Shown one piece after another: positions 51,452 to 60,077 of a DNA stretch of 64,000 bases. Each line of letters begins with the position of its first letter. The stretch's first letter is position 1. The position numbers and the translations under genes were made by a program. This DNA comes from BB31 sp964582525 (GTDB lineage Bacteria > Pseudomonadota > Gammaproteobacteria > Beggiatoales > Beggiatoaceae): positions 19,871 to 83,870 of the forward strand of contig CAZOSP010000001.1 in NCBI GenBank assembly GCA_964582525.1. The letters run 5' to 3'. A model generated the notes under the pieces. That model saw only the letters and a list, made by a program, of their open reading frames with translations, did not search any database and had not been told where the DNA came from.

Positions 51452-52561
51452 ATGGACTTACTGCCAATTGATGAACTCTATGTCTTGGATTTTTTACTGC
51501 GCCTATTGCGCACCCCTAGCCCCACCGGGTACACCGACCGCGCCGTACACATGGTCTGTGATGAATTAGATTCATTAAAAATTGGTTATGAACTGACGCG
51601 CCGCGGTGCCATTCGTGCAGAACTGCACGGCATCCAAAAAAGCCCAGATCGCGCCATTGTGGCGCACATTGATACGCTCGGCGTGATGGTCAAAGGCTTA
51701 AAACCCAACGGGCGTTTGCGCGTTATTCCGATTGGACATTGGAACGCCCGCTTTGCCGAAGGCGCACGCTGCACTATTTTCACTGATCGCGGCTCCTATC
51801 GTGGCACCATTTTACCGCTAAAAGCATCGGGACATGCCTTTGGCAGTGAAATCGACACACAACCCTGCGAATGGGACAACTTAGAAATTCGCGTAGATGA
51901 AAAAAGCTACAAAGAAGAAGATTTGCTGCGTCTAGGCTTCCATGTTGGCGATTTTGTTGCCATTGATACAGGGACAGAAATCGCTGAAAATGGCTATATC
52001 AACTCGCGCCACCTCGACGACAAAGCGGGCGTAGCGATTATGATGGGTTTAGCGAAAGCCGTGCGAGATGCACAAATAGAATTGCCAGTTGACTGTTATT
52101 TGCTCTTCACCATTTCCGAAGAAGTCGGCTCCGGGGCTTCCGCCGTGCTACATCAAGATGTCGCAGAAATGGTCACTATTGATAATGGAGTCACCGCGCC
52201 GGGGCAAAATTCCAGCGAATTTGGCGTCACCTTGGCGATGGCGGATATGAGCGGACCTTTTGACTATCATCTCAACCAGCGTTTGTTACAGCTCTGTCAA
52301 GAGTTTGAAATCCCCCATCAGCGCGACGTATTTCGTTATTATCGCTCCGACAGTGCTGCCGCCGTAGAAGCCGGCAACGACTTACGCACCTCTTTGATTT
52401 GCTTTGGCATTGACGCTTCTCATGGCTATGAGAGAATCCATTGGCAATCGCTCGAAGCCTTAATTCAACTGCTGTCAGTCTATGTGCAAAGCCCACCCCT
52501 ATATGGACGTGACAGTCAAGGCATGGGACCACGCGCAGGCTTCCCGACGCTGCCAGTGTAG
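51452..52561 (+). CDS. M42-family metallopeptidase, NAGGN osmoprotectant type
   Basis: A 369-residue co-catalytic zinc aminopeptidase-like protein. Metal ligands and catalytic residues are visible: His72 and Asp74 (AHIDTLG), Asp189/190 (HLDDKAG), Glu223 and Glu224 (ISEEVGSGAS), Asp244 (IDNG) and the C-terminal DASHGYER. The sequence pattern is that of the peptidase encoded with the N-acetylglutaminylglutamine amide (NAGGN) osmolyte genes. The synthetase and acetyltransferase genes are absent here. AGGAA precedes the ATG. Confidence 0.85.
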   Translation: MDLLPIDELYVLDFLLRLLRTPSPTGYTDRAVHMVCDELDSLKIGYELTRRGAIRAELHGIQKSPDRAIVAHIDTLGVMVKGLKPNGRLRVIPIGHWNARFAEGARCTIFTDRGSYRGTILPLKASGHAFGSEIDTQPCEWDNLEIRVDEKSYKEEDLLRLGFHVGDFVAIDTGTEIAENGYINSRHLDDKAGVAIMMGLAKAVRDAQIELPVDCYLLFTISEEVGSGASAVLHQDVAEMVTIDNGVTAPGQNSSEFGVTLAMADMSGPFDYHLNQRLLQLCQEFEIPHQRDVFRYYRSDSAAAVEAGNDLRTSLICFGIDASHGYERIHWQSLEALIQLLSVYVQSPPLYGRDSQGMGPRAGFPTLPV

Positions 52562-52570
52562 GCTTAACTG

Positions 52571-52602
52571 CAAAGCAAAAAAAGCAGTTGTCTTTCAGGT
52601 AT
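52571..52602 (-). repeat. Dispersed 33-bp element after M42 gene
   Basis: Reverse-strand copy closest to the one at 46978-47009 (GCAGTTGTCTTTC), starting ten bases after the peptidase stop. Confidence 0.7.
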
Positions 52603-52658
52603 GCGTACCCTGTTTTGCTCTGTATGGATGCACCGATCAGCAAAAATCGCTCTCTGCC

Positions 52659-53048
52659 CTAAGCCGTAAACGCTTCACTTTTCAGCACTTCCGCGCTTTT
52701 ACTCAAACAGCGCAGCGGTGCTTGTAAATGGTCAGCCAATCGCTGCTTTGCTAGATCGCATAAGCCACATTTGTGACACGCGGGGGTATCGTAAGGGCGC
52801 AGCGGCAACTGCTTGATTAAGTTGGCATAAAACGTCTGCGTCATGCGTTGCGCAGCGGTTTTATCCGCAGCCAGATTAAGGCTCACTTGTTCGCTTAAAT
52901 GGGTCAACAAAATTTCCATTTCTTGGCAATGTTCACGCTCGTCCGTTGCTGCAATTAAGCGATTAACGCATTCGACGAATTTCTTGTTATCCTGATCGAC
53001 TTCCACATCACCTGTGTTGTAACGAGATTTCCAACGTACTAAACGCAT
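52659..53048 (-). CDS. Degenerate hemerythrin-like protein with Cys cluster
   Basis: A 129-residue protein. The N-terminus (VRWKSRYNTGDVEVDQDNKK) follows the bacteriohemerythrin pattern W..Y..G...D..H, but the first iron-ligand His is replaced by Asn21, so di-iron oxygen binding is probably lost. Residues 91-97 carry CHKCGLC, a possible Fe-S or zinc site not found in hemerythrins. GGAGG precedes the ATG. Neighbours give no clue. A redox or metal-sensing role is possible; I do not assign one. Confidence 0.6.
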   Translation of the reverse strand: MRLVRWKSRYNTGDVEVDQDNKKFVECVNRLIAATDEREHCQEMEILLTHLSEQVSLNLAADKTAAQRMTQTFYANLIKQLPLRPYDTPACHKCGLCDLAKQRLADHLQAPLRCLSKSAEVLKSEAFTA

Positions 53049-53533
53049 AACGCCTCCACATAGTCATTTTCAGTGACTGTGAATATGATGATCTTGCGGC
53101 TCTCATACAAGCTGGTTTTTGTATTTTTTTGCTTTATGTTTTATGCGCTTATGATTAAAGAGTCACTTCTCAATAAGCCATAGCAAGCAACCGCGCCCGC
53201 CCATGACAACAGATATGCGGGCTATCAAAAAACCTCAAAAATAAGTGAGTTACACATTTTAATCTGTGATGATGTGGCGGATAATCGCGCACTGCTGTGC
53301 GATTGTAAGCGTTCACATCCCTCCCAGAAAAACCTGGCAGGTCTTAAAGACCTGTCAGGTTTGGCGTGGGGGTCTGAACGGTTACTAAAAAACTGTTTAG
53401 TTCTTTTGACTGACGTGACGCAAAAGCTTCAAGCGGTGTTTCACAGCAACAAGTACTAACCGCGTAACCTGCGCTTTTTATACATACACATTTCCATGCG
53501 AAAGTCTGGGAAGCAGAAATAAAGGAGTTTAAT
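53049..53533. other. 485-bp intergenic region without a gene
   Basis: Apart from the hairpin element at 53305-53385 and the TTG-start ribosome binding site of sohB (AGGAG, 53524-53528), I see no gene. Promoters for the divergent hemerythrin-like and sohB genes should lie here. Confidence 0.6.
53305..53385. repeat. ACCTGTCAGGT hairpin element upstream of sohB
   Basis: An 81-bp element with outer arms GTAAGCGTTCA and TGAACGGTTAC, and inner palindrome AACCTGGCAGGTCTT / AAGACCTGTCAGGTT. It is nearly the same as 54598-54679. Confidence 0.85.
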
Positions 53534-54601
53534 TTGGAATTTCTCTATGAATATGGCTTATTTCTAGCCAAAACCATCACCTTAGTCGCTGCCATTATTA
53601 TGCTGATTGTAGTCAGCGTTTCTATGGCTTCGCGTCAACGAGAAGAAGAAGGTGAGTTACATATCACTCATTTAGGGGAGCGTTTTAAGCATTATCGCCA
53701 AACTTTAGAACAACATATTCTCAGTGAGGCTGAATTAAAAGCCAAACAAAAACAAGAGAAGCAACTAGAAAAAGAAAAAGCCAAACAAGAAAAAGCTAAC
53801 GCTCGCCAAAAAAAATCTAACCATGATAAGCAAGCCGCTGAGCCAGCATTAGAAACAACGCGCCGCCGTGTCTTTGTGTTGAATTTTCATGGTGATATTC
53901 GTGCATCTAGCGTAGAATCCTTACGCATTGAAATCACCGCACTATTGACCACAGCCAATGCTGAACAAGGCGACGAGGTGTTGTTGCGTTTAGAAAGCCC
54001 GGGCGGTTTGGTGCATAGTTACGGTTTCGCTGCCTCGCAGTTAAAACGTATCCGCGACAAAGGCTTACCCTTAACTATTGCGGTCGATAAAGTGGCTGCC
54101 AGCGGCGGTTATATGATGGCGTGCGTGGGACATAAAATCATCGCCGCCCCTTTTGCTGTGATTGGCTCTATCGGTGTGTTAGCACAAATACCTAATTTTC
54201 ATCGTTTATTAAAAAAACATGATGTAGATTTTGAACAAATGACCGCTGGTGAATATAAACGCACTTTGAGTTTATTTGCAGAAAACACGCCGGAAGGACG
54301 CGAAAAATTCAAACAAGAATTAGAGGATACGCATACGCTTTTTAAGCAGCATATTCTACAATTTCGTCCGCACCTTGATTTAGAAAAAATTGCCACAGGC
54401 GAACATTGGTATGGTATTCGTGCTAAAGAACAAGATTTAGTGGATGAACTATTAACCAGTGATGATTATTTGTTACAAGCTTCAGAAGATGCGGATTTAT
54501 ATGAAATTACTTATAAAGAGCATCACAATATACTGGAGAAATTAGGTATTGAATTAAAAGCCCATCTTGCTGAATTGGGTTTTTATCATTTCAAACAGTA
54601 A
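53534..54601 (+). CDS. sohB: Inner-membrane peptidase SohB (S49 family)
   Basis: A 355-residue protein that starts at TTG 53534. AGGAG lies 6 bases before it, and the resulting N-terminus (MEFLYEYGLFLAK) matches E. coli SohB. It has one membrane helix (about 12-32), a charged coiled linker (50-110), then the SppA-like peptidase domain with LRLESPGGLVHSYG and the catalytic Ser segment KVAASGGYMMA. It probably digests signal peptides or membrane fragments. Its TAA stop lies inside the hairpin element that follows. Confidence 0.95.
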   Translation: MEFLYEYGLFLAKTITLVAAIIMLIVVSVSMASRQREEEGELHITHLGERFKHYRQTLEQHILSEAELKAKQKQEKQLEKEKAKQEKANARQKKSNHDKQAAEPALETTRRRVFVLNFHGDIRASSVESLRIEITALLTTANAEQGDEVLLRLESPGGLVHSYGFAASQLKRIRDKGLPLTIAVDKVAASGGYMMACVGHKIIAAPFAVIGSIGVLAQIPNFHRLLKKHDVDFEQMTAGEYKRTLSLFAENTPEGREKFKQELEDTHTLFKQHILQFRPHLDLEKIATGEHWYGIRAKEQDLVDELLTSDDYLLQASEDADLYEITYKEHHNILEKLGIELKAHLAELGFYHFKQ

Positions 54602-54679
54602 GCATTCACTTCCCTCCCAGAAAAACCTAACAGGTCTTCAAGACCTGTCAGGTTTAAGTTCCGAGGTGTGAATGGTTAC
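54598..54679. repeat. ACCTGTCAGGT hairpin element at the sohB stop
   Basis: An 82-bp element; the sohB stop codon is part of its GTAAGC end. Inner arms are AACCTAACAGGTCTT and AAGACCTGTCAGGTT. It probably acts as the sohB terminator hairpin. It ends 17 bp before the Nif3-like gene. Confidence 0.85.
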
Positions 54680-54696
54680 TTTCTATAGCGTGAAGA

Positions 54697-55443
54697 ATGA
54701 TGACAAGACATGATCTGATTGTTTACTTAAATGAACTGTTAGAGAGTGGCAAATTCAAAGATTATTGCCCCAACGGTTTGCAAGTGGAAGGAAAAACTGA
54801 AATTACTAAGCTGGTAACCGGTGTGACAGCCAGTCTTGCTTTAATTGAAGCGGCATTGGCTGCCGATGCTGACGCGCTGTTGGTGCATCATGGTTATTTT
54901 TGGAAAGGTGAACATCCGGCTGTGTGTGGCATAAAAAAACAGCGTTTAGCCAAATTATTGGGCGCGGATATGAATTTGCTGGCGTATCACCTACCGCTGG
55001 ATGCCCATCCTGATTACGGCAATAACGCGCAATTAGGGCGTTTGTGGGGGATTGAGGATTTTGCGCCGCTAGACAGCGAGATGCTGGTATTGCAGGGCGC
55101 ATTTGCGCAAGCGCGTAGCGGCCAGTGGGTGGCGGATTTGTTGACTAATAGCTTGCAACGCAAGCCGTTGCATGTCCCTGCCGAGCGTCCGATTCAGCGT
55201 CTTGCTTGGTGCAGCGGTGGTGCGCAGGGCTACATTGAAGCGGCTGTTGAGGCGGGCGTTGATGCCTACATTAGCGGTGAGATGTCTGAGCAAACTACGC
55301 ACATTGCGCGGGAAGCAGGTATTCATTATTTCGCCGCGGGACATCACGCCACAGAACGCTACGGCGTGCAAGCTTTAGGCGAGCATCTCGCAGAAAAATT
55401 TGGCATTGAGTGCGTCTTTGTGGACATTGATAACCCCGCTTAG
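54697..55443 (+). CDS. Nif3/YbgI-family dinuclear metal protein
   Basis: A 248-residue member of the NIF3 family (E. coli YbgI, a GTP cyclohydrolase I type 2-like fold). Metal ligands are recognisable in VHHGYFW (about 62-68), DAHPDYGN, and AAGHHATERYG near the C-terminus. The biochemical function is not settled. Start at ATG 54697 or 54700. It follows sohB by 95 bp, most of it a repeat. Confidence 0.9.
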   Translation: MMTRHDLIVYLNELLESGKFKDYCPNGLQVEGKTEITKLVTGVTASLALIEAALAADADALLVHHGYFWKGEHPAVCGIKKQRLAKLLGADMNLLAYHLPLDAHPDYGNNAQLGRLWGIEDFAPLDSEMLVLQGAFAQARSGQWVADLLTNSLQRKPLHVPAERPIQRLAWCSGGAQGYIEAAVEAGVDAYISGEMSEQTTHIAREAGIHYFAAGHHATERYGVQALGEHLAEKFGIECVFVDIDNPA

Positions 55444-55512
55444 ATCACTCGTACATCTACTAAAGTTTCTTAAAACAAGCCAAGCCGCAATGAAACATTT
55501 AAGCACTCTCAA

Positions 55513-58500
55513 GTGACTCAAACAACTTATCCCAGAAGTACGCCTCCCATGATTGAAGAAACCGACACCCAGATGGCTGTATTAAGGGCGCGAAACACCC
55601 GATTGCAAGCAGAAAATTTGCAATTAACTGCCGAAAACATGCGCTTGATGGTGGCTTTCAACAGCTTGGGCAGCTTAAAAACCCGCGCCCGACATTATCA
55701 AAGCGTATTTGAAAACGCCAATATTGGTATGAGCCGTTACACCCTAGAGGGCAAGCTGCTGGAAGTTAATCCCTATTTAGCCAACATGCTGGGCTATGAA
55801 ACTTGGGAATTGGTGGGTAAAACTTGGCAGGAAATTACCCATCCCGAAGATCGTGGGCAAAATCAGGATTTAATCAACGCCCTGTTAGACGGTCAAGTGA
55901 AAACTTTTCAGATGGAAAAACGCTACTTGCACCGTCAAGGACACATTGTTTGGGCAGAAATCGCTGTCGTTGCGGCGTACCAAGACAACGCGAAACTTGA
56001 TTACCTGATTGCCACTATTGTTGATATCAGTCTTAGCAAAAAGCATCAGCAACATTTAGAAAAAGCCCAAGCGATAGCGCATCTTGGCAGTTGGGAACGC
56101 GATTTTTCACAAGATGATTTGATTTGGTCTAAAGAAACACGACGCATTTTTGGCTTAAGTTTAGAGCAGAAAATCGATTACAAACAGTTCATACAGCGCG
56201 TACATCCCGATGATGTGGATAAATTACTCGCCGCACAGCGTAAAGTATGGAGCGGCGCGGCGCAGACGCTCGATGTTGAATACCGCATCCGCTTAGACGA
56301 CGACAGCACGCGCTATGTGCATGAGCTTGGACACGCCGAATTTGACGCACAAGGGCAGGTCAAAAGCATCGCCGGGACACTGCAAGACATCAGTAACCGC
56401 AAAAAACAAGAAGCCGAATTATTCCGCTGGCAACAGGTGTTTATCAAGGCACGCTGGGGAATTGCCATTTGCATCCCGGACAGCATCTATTTTGCCTACG
56501 TCAATCCCGCTTTTGCCGATATGCACAGCTACTCGCAGGAAGAATTGCAACGCATCCCCATGACAGCATTATTTACCCCAGAATGCCGAGAAGATGTCAA
56601 TAAGTGCTTGAATGCTTTAGAAAAGAAAGGTTATTGCATGATCGAAAGTGAACATATTGACCGCCACGGGCGGCGTTTTCCGGTCTTGATCAACTCGGTG
56701 CTGGTGCGCGATTTAGACGGTCGCCCTTTATATCGCCTTACCAACGTAGAAAATTTAAGCGAACTCCAACAAACCCGCCAAGCCCTGCAAATGCAACAAG
56801 CACGTCTGCGCTCTCTCAGCGAAATTGCTGCCAGCTCGCATCTCAGCTTTGAAGAACAATTACGACACAGCCTCGACATTGGTTTGCAACATCTAGGCTT
56901 AGACACAGGCATTATTAGCCAAGTTGAAAATCAACGCTACACAGTGCTGTATCATCGCCCTCTTGAAGCAAAGCTTGAACAGCAAGTATTTGATTTAGGA
57001 AGAACTTATTGCGTATTAACCCTGCAAGCCGATGATGTCGTAGCGATTCACCCAGTTAAAGATTCAGACTATGCGCAACACCCCGCTTATCAGGACTTAA
57101 AGCTGGAAAGCTATATAGGCGCACCCTTGCAGGTCAAAGGCATGGTGTTCGGCACGGTCAACTTTACCGCGTTGCAGGCGCGCACGCAGGCTTTTAACGA
57201 AGCCGATATAGAATTTGTCCGCTTGCTATCGCGCTGGATTAGTTCCGTGCTAGAACGCGAACAAGACGCACAAATCCTGCGCCAAGCCACGCAAGATGCA
57301 GAAGCCGCTAATCGCGCTAAAAGCGCGTTTCTTGCCAACATGAGCCATGAATTGCGCACGCCCTTAAATGCGATTTTAGGCTATGCGCAATGGTTACAAA
57401 AACATTCCGAATTACCTAACGAACTGCTCAACCCAGTAAAAATCATTGAAAGCAGCGGCGAGCATCTGCTAAAACTCATTTCTGATGTGCTAGACTTTTC
57501 CAAAATTGAAGCCGAGCGTTTAGAACTCACGCCCCATGAAATCTATTTGCCGGGTTTCCTAGAGGAAATACAACAAATATTTCAACTGCGTGCAGAACAA
57601 ACAGAATTAAACTTCTTCTCTGAACCTGACCTTGACACATTTGCCGATTTTAATTTACCATCATCTATTGAAGTCGATGAAAAACGCCTGCGACAAATAT
57701 TATTCAATTTATTAAGCAATGCGTTTAAGTTTACCGAAAAAGGCGGTGTCAAATTAGAAATAACGCATCAAGAACAATATCTCCATTTTGCAGTGCATGA
57801 CAGTGGACGCGGTTTATCTGAAAAAGAACAACAAGTGATATTTGAACCTTTCCGTCAACTCAATCCACAAGACTGCATAGGTGGAACAGGCTTAGGCTTA
57901 CCCATTACACGCCGCTTAGTACAAATGATGGGCGGTGAGCTCAGTGTAGAAAGTGAACCCGGCATAGGTAGCATATTTCGTTTTTATGTGCAGGTTAAAG
58001 TGCTGAAAAAGCAATTCGCTCCCCCCATAAAACCCAAATCACAGAACATTATTGGTTATCAAGGTGAACCACGCAGCGTTCTGATTGTTGATGATGTCAC
58101 GCACAATCTGAGTTTATTAAAAGACTGGTTAGCTCCATTAGGATTTATCGTACTATTAGCCAACAACGGGGCAGAAGCCTTGCAGCAAGTGCGCTCGCAC
58201 AAACCACACATAGTTTTATTAGATTTACTCATGCCCGGCATAGACGGGCTAGAATGCGCGTATTTAATGCGTCACGGCTATGCGCCAGCGACTACGCAGA
58301 TTATTGGCATTTCCGCCTCAGTGCTAGAAGACGACAAAGCTGCCTTTTTGCAAGCGGGTTGTAACGCCTTCTTAGCTAAACCGGTTATGCTACAAGAATT
58401 ATTAGACACTTTGGCTGAGTTGTGTAATTTACGCTGGAACTACGCACAAGAATCAGTCGCCCCCGCCACACCCGCTGGCAAAGCCCAGATAAAATACCCG

Positions 58501-58686
58501 CCCGACGATGTGTTGGAAGAGCTGCTCAATTTAGCGCGCATTGGGCATATTTCAGAGATCATGGAAAGATTACAATTTTTACAAGCAAACGCCGCAGAAT
58601 TTGCCGAATTTGCGCAACGGGCGTTGCAATTAGCCGACGATTTTCGCCTTAATGACTTGCGCAAGTTTTTACGCATCAGAAAGTAA
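55513..58686 (+). CDS. Hybrid sensor histidine kinase (3 PAS, GAF, HisKA, ATPase, REC)
   Basis: A 1057-residue soluble hybrid kinase. Order: short coiled coil (about 20-50), PAS (60-175), PAS (180-295), PAS (300-420), GAF (430-590), HisKA with phosphorylated His612 (SHELRTPLNAI), ATPase (GRGLSEKEQ, GGTGLGLPITRRLV), receiver with phosphoacceptor Asp904 (VLLDLLMPG), and a 100-residue helical tail. No membrane helix is seen, so it should sense a cytoplasmic signal. Start GTG 55513 or ATG 55549; neither has a clear ribosome binding site. The TAA stop falls inside a hairpin repeat (58683-58735). Confidence 0.88.
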   Translation: MTQTTYPRSTPPMIEETDTQMAVLRARNTRLQAENLQLTAENMRLMVAFNSLGSLKTRARHYQSVFENANIGMSRYTLEGKLLEVNPYLANMLGYETWELVGKTWQEITHPEDRGQNQDLINALLDGQVKTFQMEKRYLHRQGHIVWAEIAVVAAYQDNAKLDYLIATIVDISLSKKHQQHLEKAQAIAHLGSWERDFSQDDLIWSKETRRIFGLSLEQKIDYKQFIQRVHPDDVDKLLAAQRKVWSGAAQTLDVEYRIRLDDDSTRYVHELGHAEFDAQGQVKSIAGTLQDISNRKKQEAELFRWQQVFIKARWGIAICIPDSIYFAYVNPAFADMHSYSQEELQRIPMTALFTPECREDVNKCLNALEKKGYCMIESEHIDRHGRRFPVLINSVLVRDLDGRPLYRLTNVENLSELQQTRQALQMQQARLRSLSEIAASSHLSFEEQLRHSLDIGLQHLGLDTGIISQVENQRYTVLYHRPLEAKLEQQVFDLGRTYCVLTLQADDVVAIHPVKDSDYAQHPAYQDLKLESYIGAPLQVKGMVFGTVNFTALQARTQAFNEADIEFVRLLSRWISSVLEREQDAQILRQATQDAEAANRAKSAFLANMSHELRTPLNAILGYAQWLQKHSELPNELLNPVKIIESSGEHLLKLISDVLDFSKIEAERLELTPHEIYLPGFLEEIQQIFQLRAEQTELNFFSEPDLDTFADFNLPSSIEVDEKRLRQILFNLLSNAFKFTEKGGVKLEITHQEQYLHFAVHDSGRGLSEKEQQVIFEPFRQLNPQDCIGGTGLGLPITRRLVQMMGGELSVESEPGIGSIFRFYVQVKVLKKQFAPPIKPKSQNIIGYQGEPRSVLIVDDVTHNLSLLKDWLAPLGFIVLLANNGAEALQQVRSHKPHIVLLDLLMPGIDGLECAYLMRHGYAPATTQIIGISASVLEDDKAAFLQAGCNAFLAKPVMLQELLDTLAELCNLRWNYAQESVAPATPAGKAQIKYPPDDVLEELLNLARIGHISEIMERLQFLQANAAEFAEFAQRALQLADDFRLNDLRKFLRIRK

Positions 58687-58735
58687 GCGTTTACTCCTCT
58701 CGGTCAAACCTGTCAGGTTTTGCGCGGGGGACTGT
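58683..58735. repeat. ACCTGTCAGGT element at the hybrid kinase stop
   Basis: Begins with GTAAGCGTTTACTCC, which contains the kinase stop TAA, and has the palindrome AAACCTGTCAGGTTT. It is the third case of this family placed at or just after a stop codon. Confidence 0.75.
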
Positions 58736-58892
58736 ACGACAACGGTCCAGCGACGCTGGCAAGGCGTGAGTTCCCAAGCGGTGCTTGGAAAAAACCTTCA
58801 ACGAAGCCGAGAGACCCAAAGCCCACAAACGGCGTTGAACTTCAAAACATGATGCGGTTCGCAAAAAGACGCTCACCGCATCCTACCTTGCT
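58732..58892 (+). repeat. Long accessory repeat, copy Z
   Basis: A diverged copy of the repeat at 61975-62186 and 63324-63499, sharing CCTTCAACGAAGCCGAGAGA and GACGCTCACCGCATCCTACC. The remainder of the 448-bp gap (to 59044) holds GC-rich hairpins such as GTGTGCGCC / GGCGCACAC (58977-59003). No gene is seen. Confidence 0.75.
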
Positions 58893-59044
58893 TGAGGGGA
58901 TGCCATGCCTGGCACACGAGGGTTTGCGCCGCGTGTTTTCGCGGCGCGAACGCGGGCGAAATTCAGCATTGTTCGCGTGTGCGCCGAAAAGATGGCGCAC
59001 ACCCTACTTGGCTCAGAAACATCCAAGTGGTTTTTACTTTGCCT

Positions 59045-59140
59045 TCTCAACGCCTAAGCCAAGCCGACACCCGCCGCCACAGACCTAAAACCAAAAAAGC
59101 TCGACGGCGGGTGGTGCTGACCTTGAGCGATTCGTTAGGC
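59045..59140 (-). repeat. attC-like site A, after BrnT-type antitoxin
   Basis: Read on the - strand: GCCTAAC, five bases, GCTCAAGG, then arms CACCCGCCG and CGGCGGGTG (9 perfect bases, 28-base loop), and GTTGAGA. This is the R''-spacer-L''-stem-R' layout of an integron attC; only the last base of R' departs from GTTRRRY. The antitoxin stop TAA lies inside GCCTAAC. Length is 96 bp. Confidence 0.55.
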
Positions 59141-59338
59141 TGCCATGCCATGCTCTTTTGCATACTGAAGTAATGCTTTATTTACGGCTTCCGAATCAGG
59201 AAAAAGCTTGTGTAATTCAGGAGAAATAACAACAATATTTGTTCCTTCCCGATAGCGTTTGGCATATTTGCCACGTACCCCGGACTTGATTAGCTCTGCG
59301 GGATATTCAGGCCGTAATGTATCCTCTTCATTATTCAT
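59135..59338 (-). CDS. Antitoxin partner of BrnT-type toxin
   Basis: A 67-residue protein (GVRGKYAKRYREGTNIVVI, then FPDSEAVNKALLQYAKEH). The C-terminal half suits a ribbon-helix-helix-like antitoxin. It is not a canonical BrnA but a short partner type I recall next to BrnT toxins. The start lies within the last codons of the original toxin frame. The stop codon is part of the attC-like box, leaving no 3' spacer. Confidence 0.65.
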   Translation of the reverse strand: MNNEEDTLRPEYPAELIKSGVRGKYAKRYREGTNIVVISPELHKLFPDSEAVNKALLQYAKEHGMAA

Positions 59339-59596
59339 AGGCTTTACGCTCCTGTTTGGTCATATGCCTTGCCGAAATAATACGAATGGCACACCTCTTT
59401 CTGTGAAAGAAACCACAAGATGAGTGCCTTTTGATGAAATACCAAAAATCAAATATCGATCTTTCCCGTAGGCATGATCCGGGTCAGGGAGACTGGATGA
59501 AAAATCATCATTAAATACTTCGCTGGCTTCAATGAAGGAAATACCATGTTTTCTCTGATTGGTAGACTCTTTTGTCTTATCCCACTCAAAATCCAT
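59331..59596 (-). pseudogene. BrnT-type toxin with one-base frameshift
   Basis: The frame from ATG 59596 gives MDFEWDKTKESTNQRKHGIS, DPDHAYGKDRYLIFGIS and VVSFTERG, a standard BrnT start, then leaves the family sequence and stops at 59360. In the next frame the missing end reads AIRIISARHMTKQERKAYE, exactly what BrnT proteins carry, and stops at 59331. One base is missing near 59397 (GGTGTGCC where a codon more, as in GGTGATGCC, is expected). The toxin is therefore broken, unless this is a sequencing error. BrnT is a RelE-fold ribonuclease. Confidence 0.75.
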
Positions 59597-59628
59597 TGGT
59601 ATTTTCCGTTTGCTGGGTTAAAAATTTT

Positions 59629-59729
59629 GCCTAACATTCTGGGTCAGGAGCGACAGGTTGCCGTCTCTGAATTTGAAAAAAAAGCAAGCAGCCAAGCGGC
59701 GACCTGTCCACTGGAGCAATAAGTTGGCA
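59629..59729 (-). repeat. attC-like site B, before BrnT-type gene
   Basis: On the - strand it runs from TGCCAAC (59729) through arms GACAGGTCGCCG / CGGCAACCTGTC (11 of 12 pair) to GTTAGGC (59635). The toxin gene begins 33 bases after GTTAGGC, as the first gene of a cassette would. Length is 101 bp. The L boxes are less clear than in site A. Confidence 0.5.
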
Positions 59730-59790
59730 AGGCGGAAACCTTCAACGAAGCTGAGACTTAAAGCCCACAAACGGCATGAACTGCAAAACC
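59729..59790 (+). repeat. Fragment of long accessory repeat
   Basis: Shares AACCTTCAACGAAGC and AAAGCCCACAAACGGC with the repeat at 58732-58892. Confidence 0.65.
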
Positions 59791-59799
59791 ACTCAGAAG

Positions 59800-60000
59800 G
59801 CAGCGGGTGCAGGTTTGTAACCTGCACCCGAACGTTTCAAACGACCTTGAAGTTAGTCAAAACGTTCGGGTCAAGGTTACAAAACTTGACCCGTGAGTAA
59901 TTGTTAGGTGGGGATTTGGTGGATTTTCACCAGCTCAGTTTGCGCCACGTCTTTATTGTGGCGCGAACGCGAATGCTCGGCAGCTTGCCATTATCCCGCG
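59800..60000 (+). repeat. 200-bp direct repeat, left of flavodoxin gene
   Basis: About 85-90 percent identical by eye to 60948-61146. It contains three nested hairpins, the first GGGTGCAGGTT TGT AACCTGCACCC, the last CGGGTCAAG / CTTGACCCG just before a GTTAGGT box (59903-59909). With 60001-60077 it fills the gap between the two genes; 60024-60051 holds another CGGGTCAAGGTT hairpin. Confidence 0.8.
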
Positions 60001-60077
60001 TGCTTCGGCGAAAAGACGTGCGGGTCAAGGTTACAAACCTTGACCCGCGAGTGTCCTTACCCGACTTATCCCGTTGG

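Noticed and set aside
58892..59173. Open frames on the + strand in the repeat region (also 59901-60347 and 61921-62341)
   Set aside because: They translate dispersed repeats and the antisense of real genes, have no ribosome binding sites and match no family.
59135..59338. Calling the antitoxin BrnA
   Set aside because: It lacks the canonical BrnA pattern and looks like a different short partner of BrnT-type toxins.
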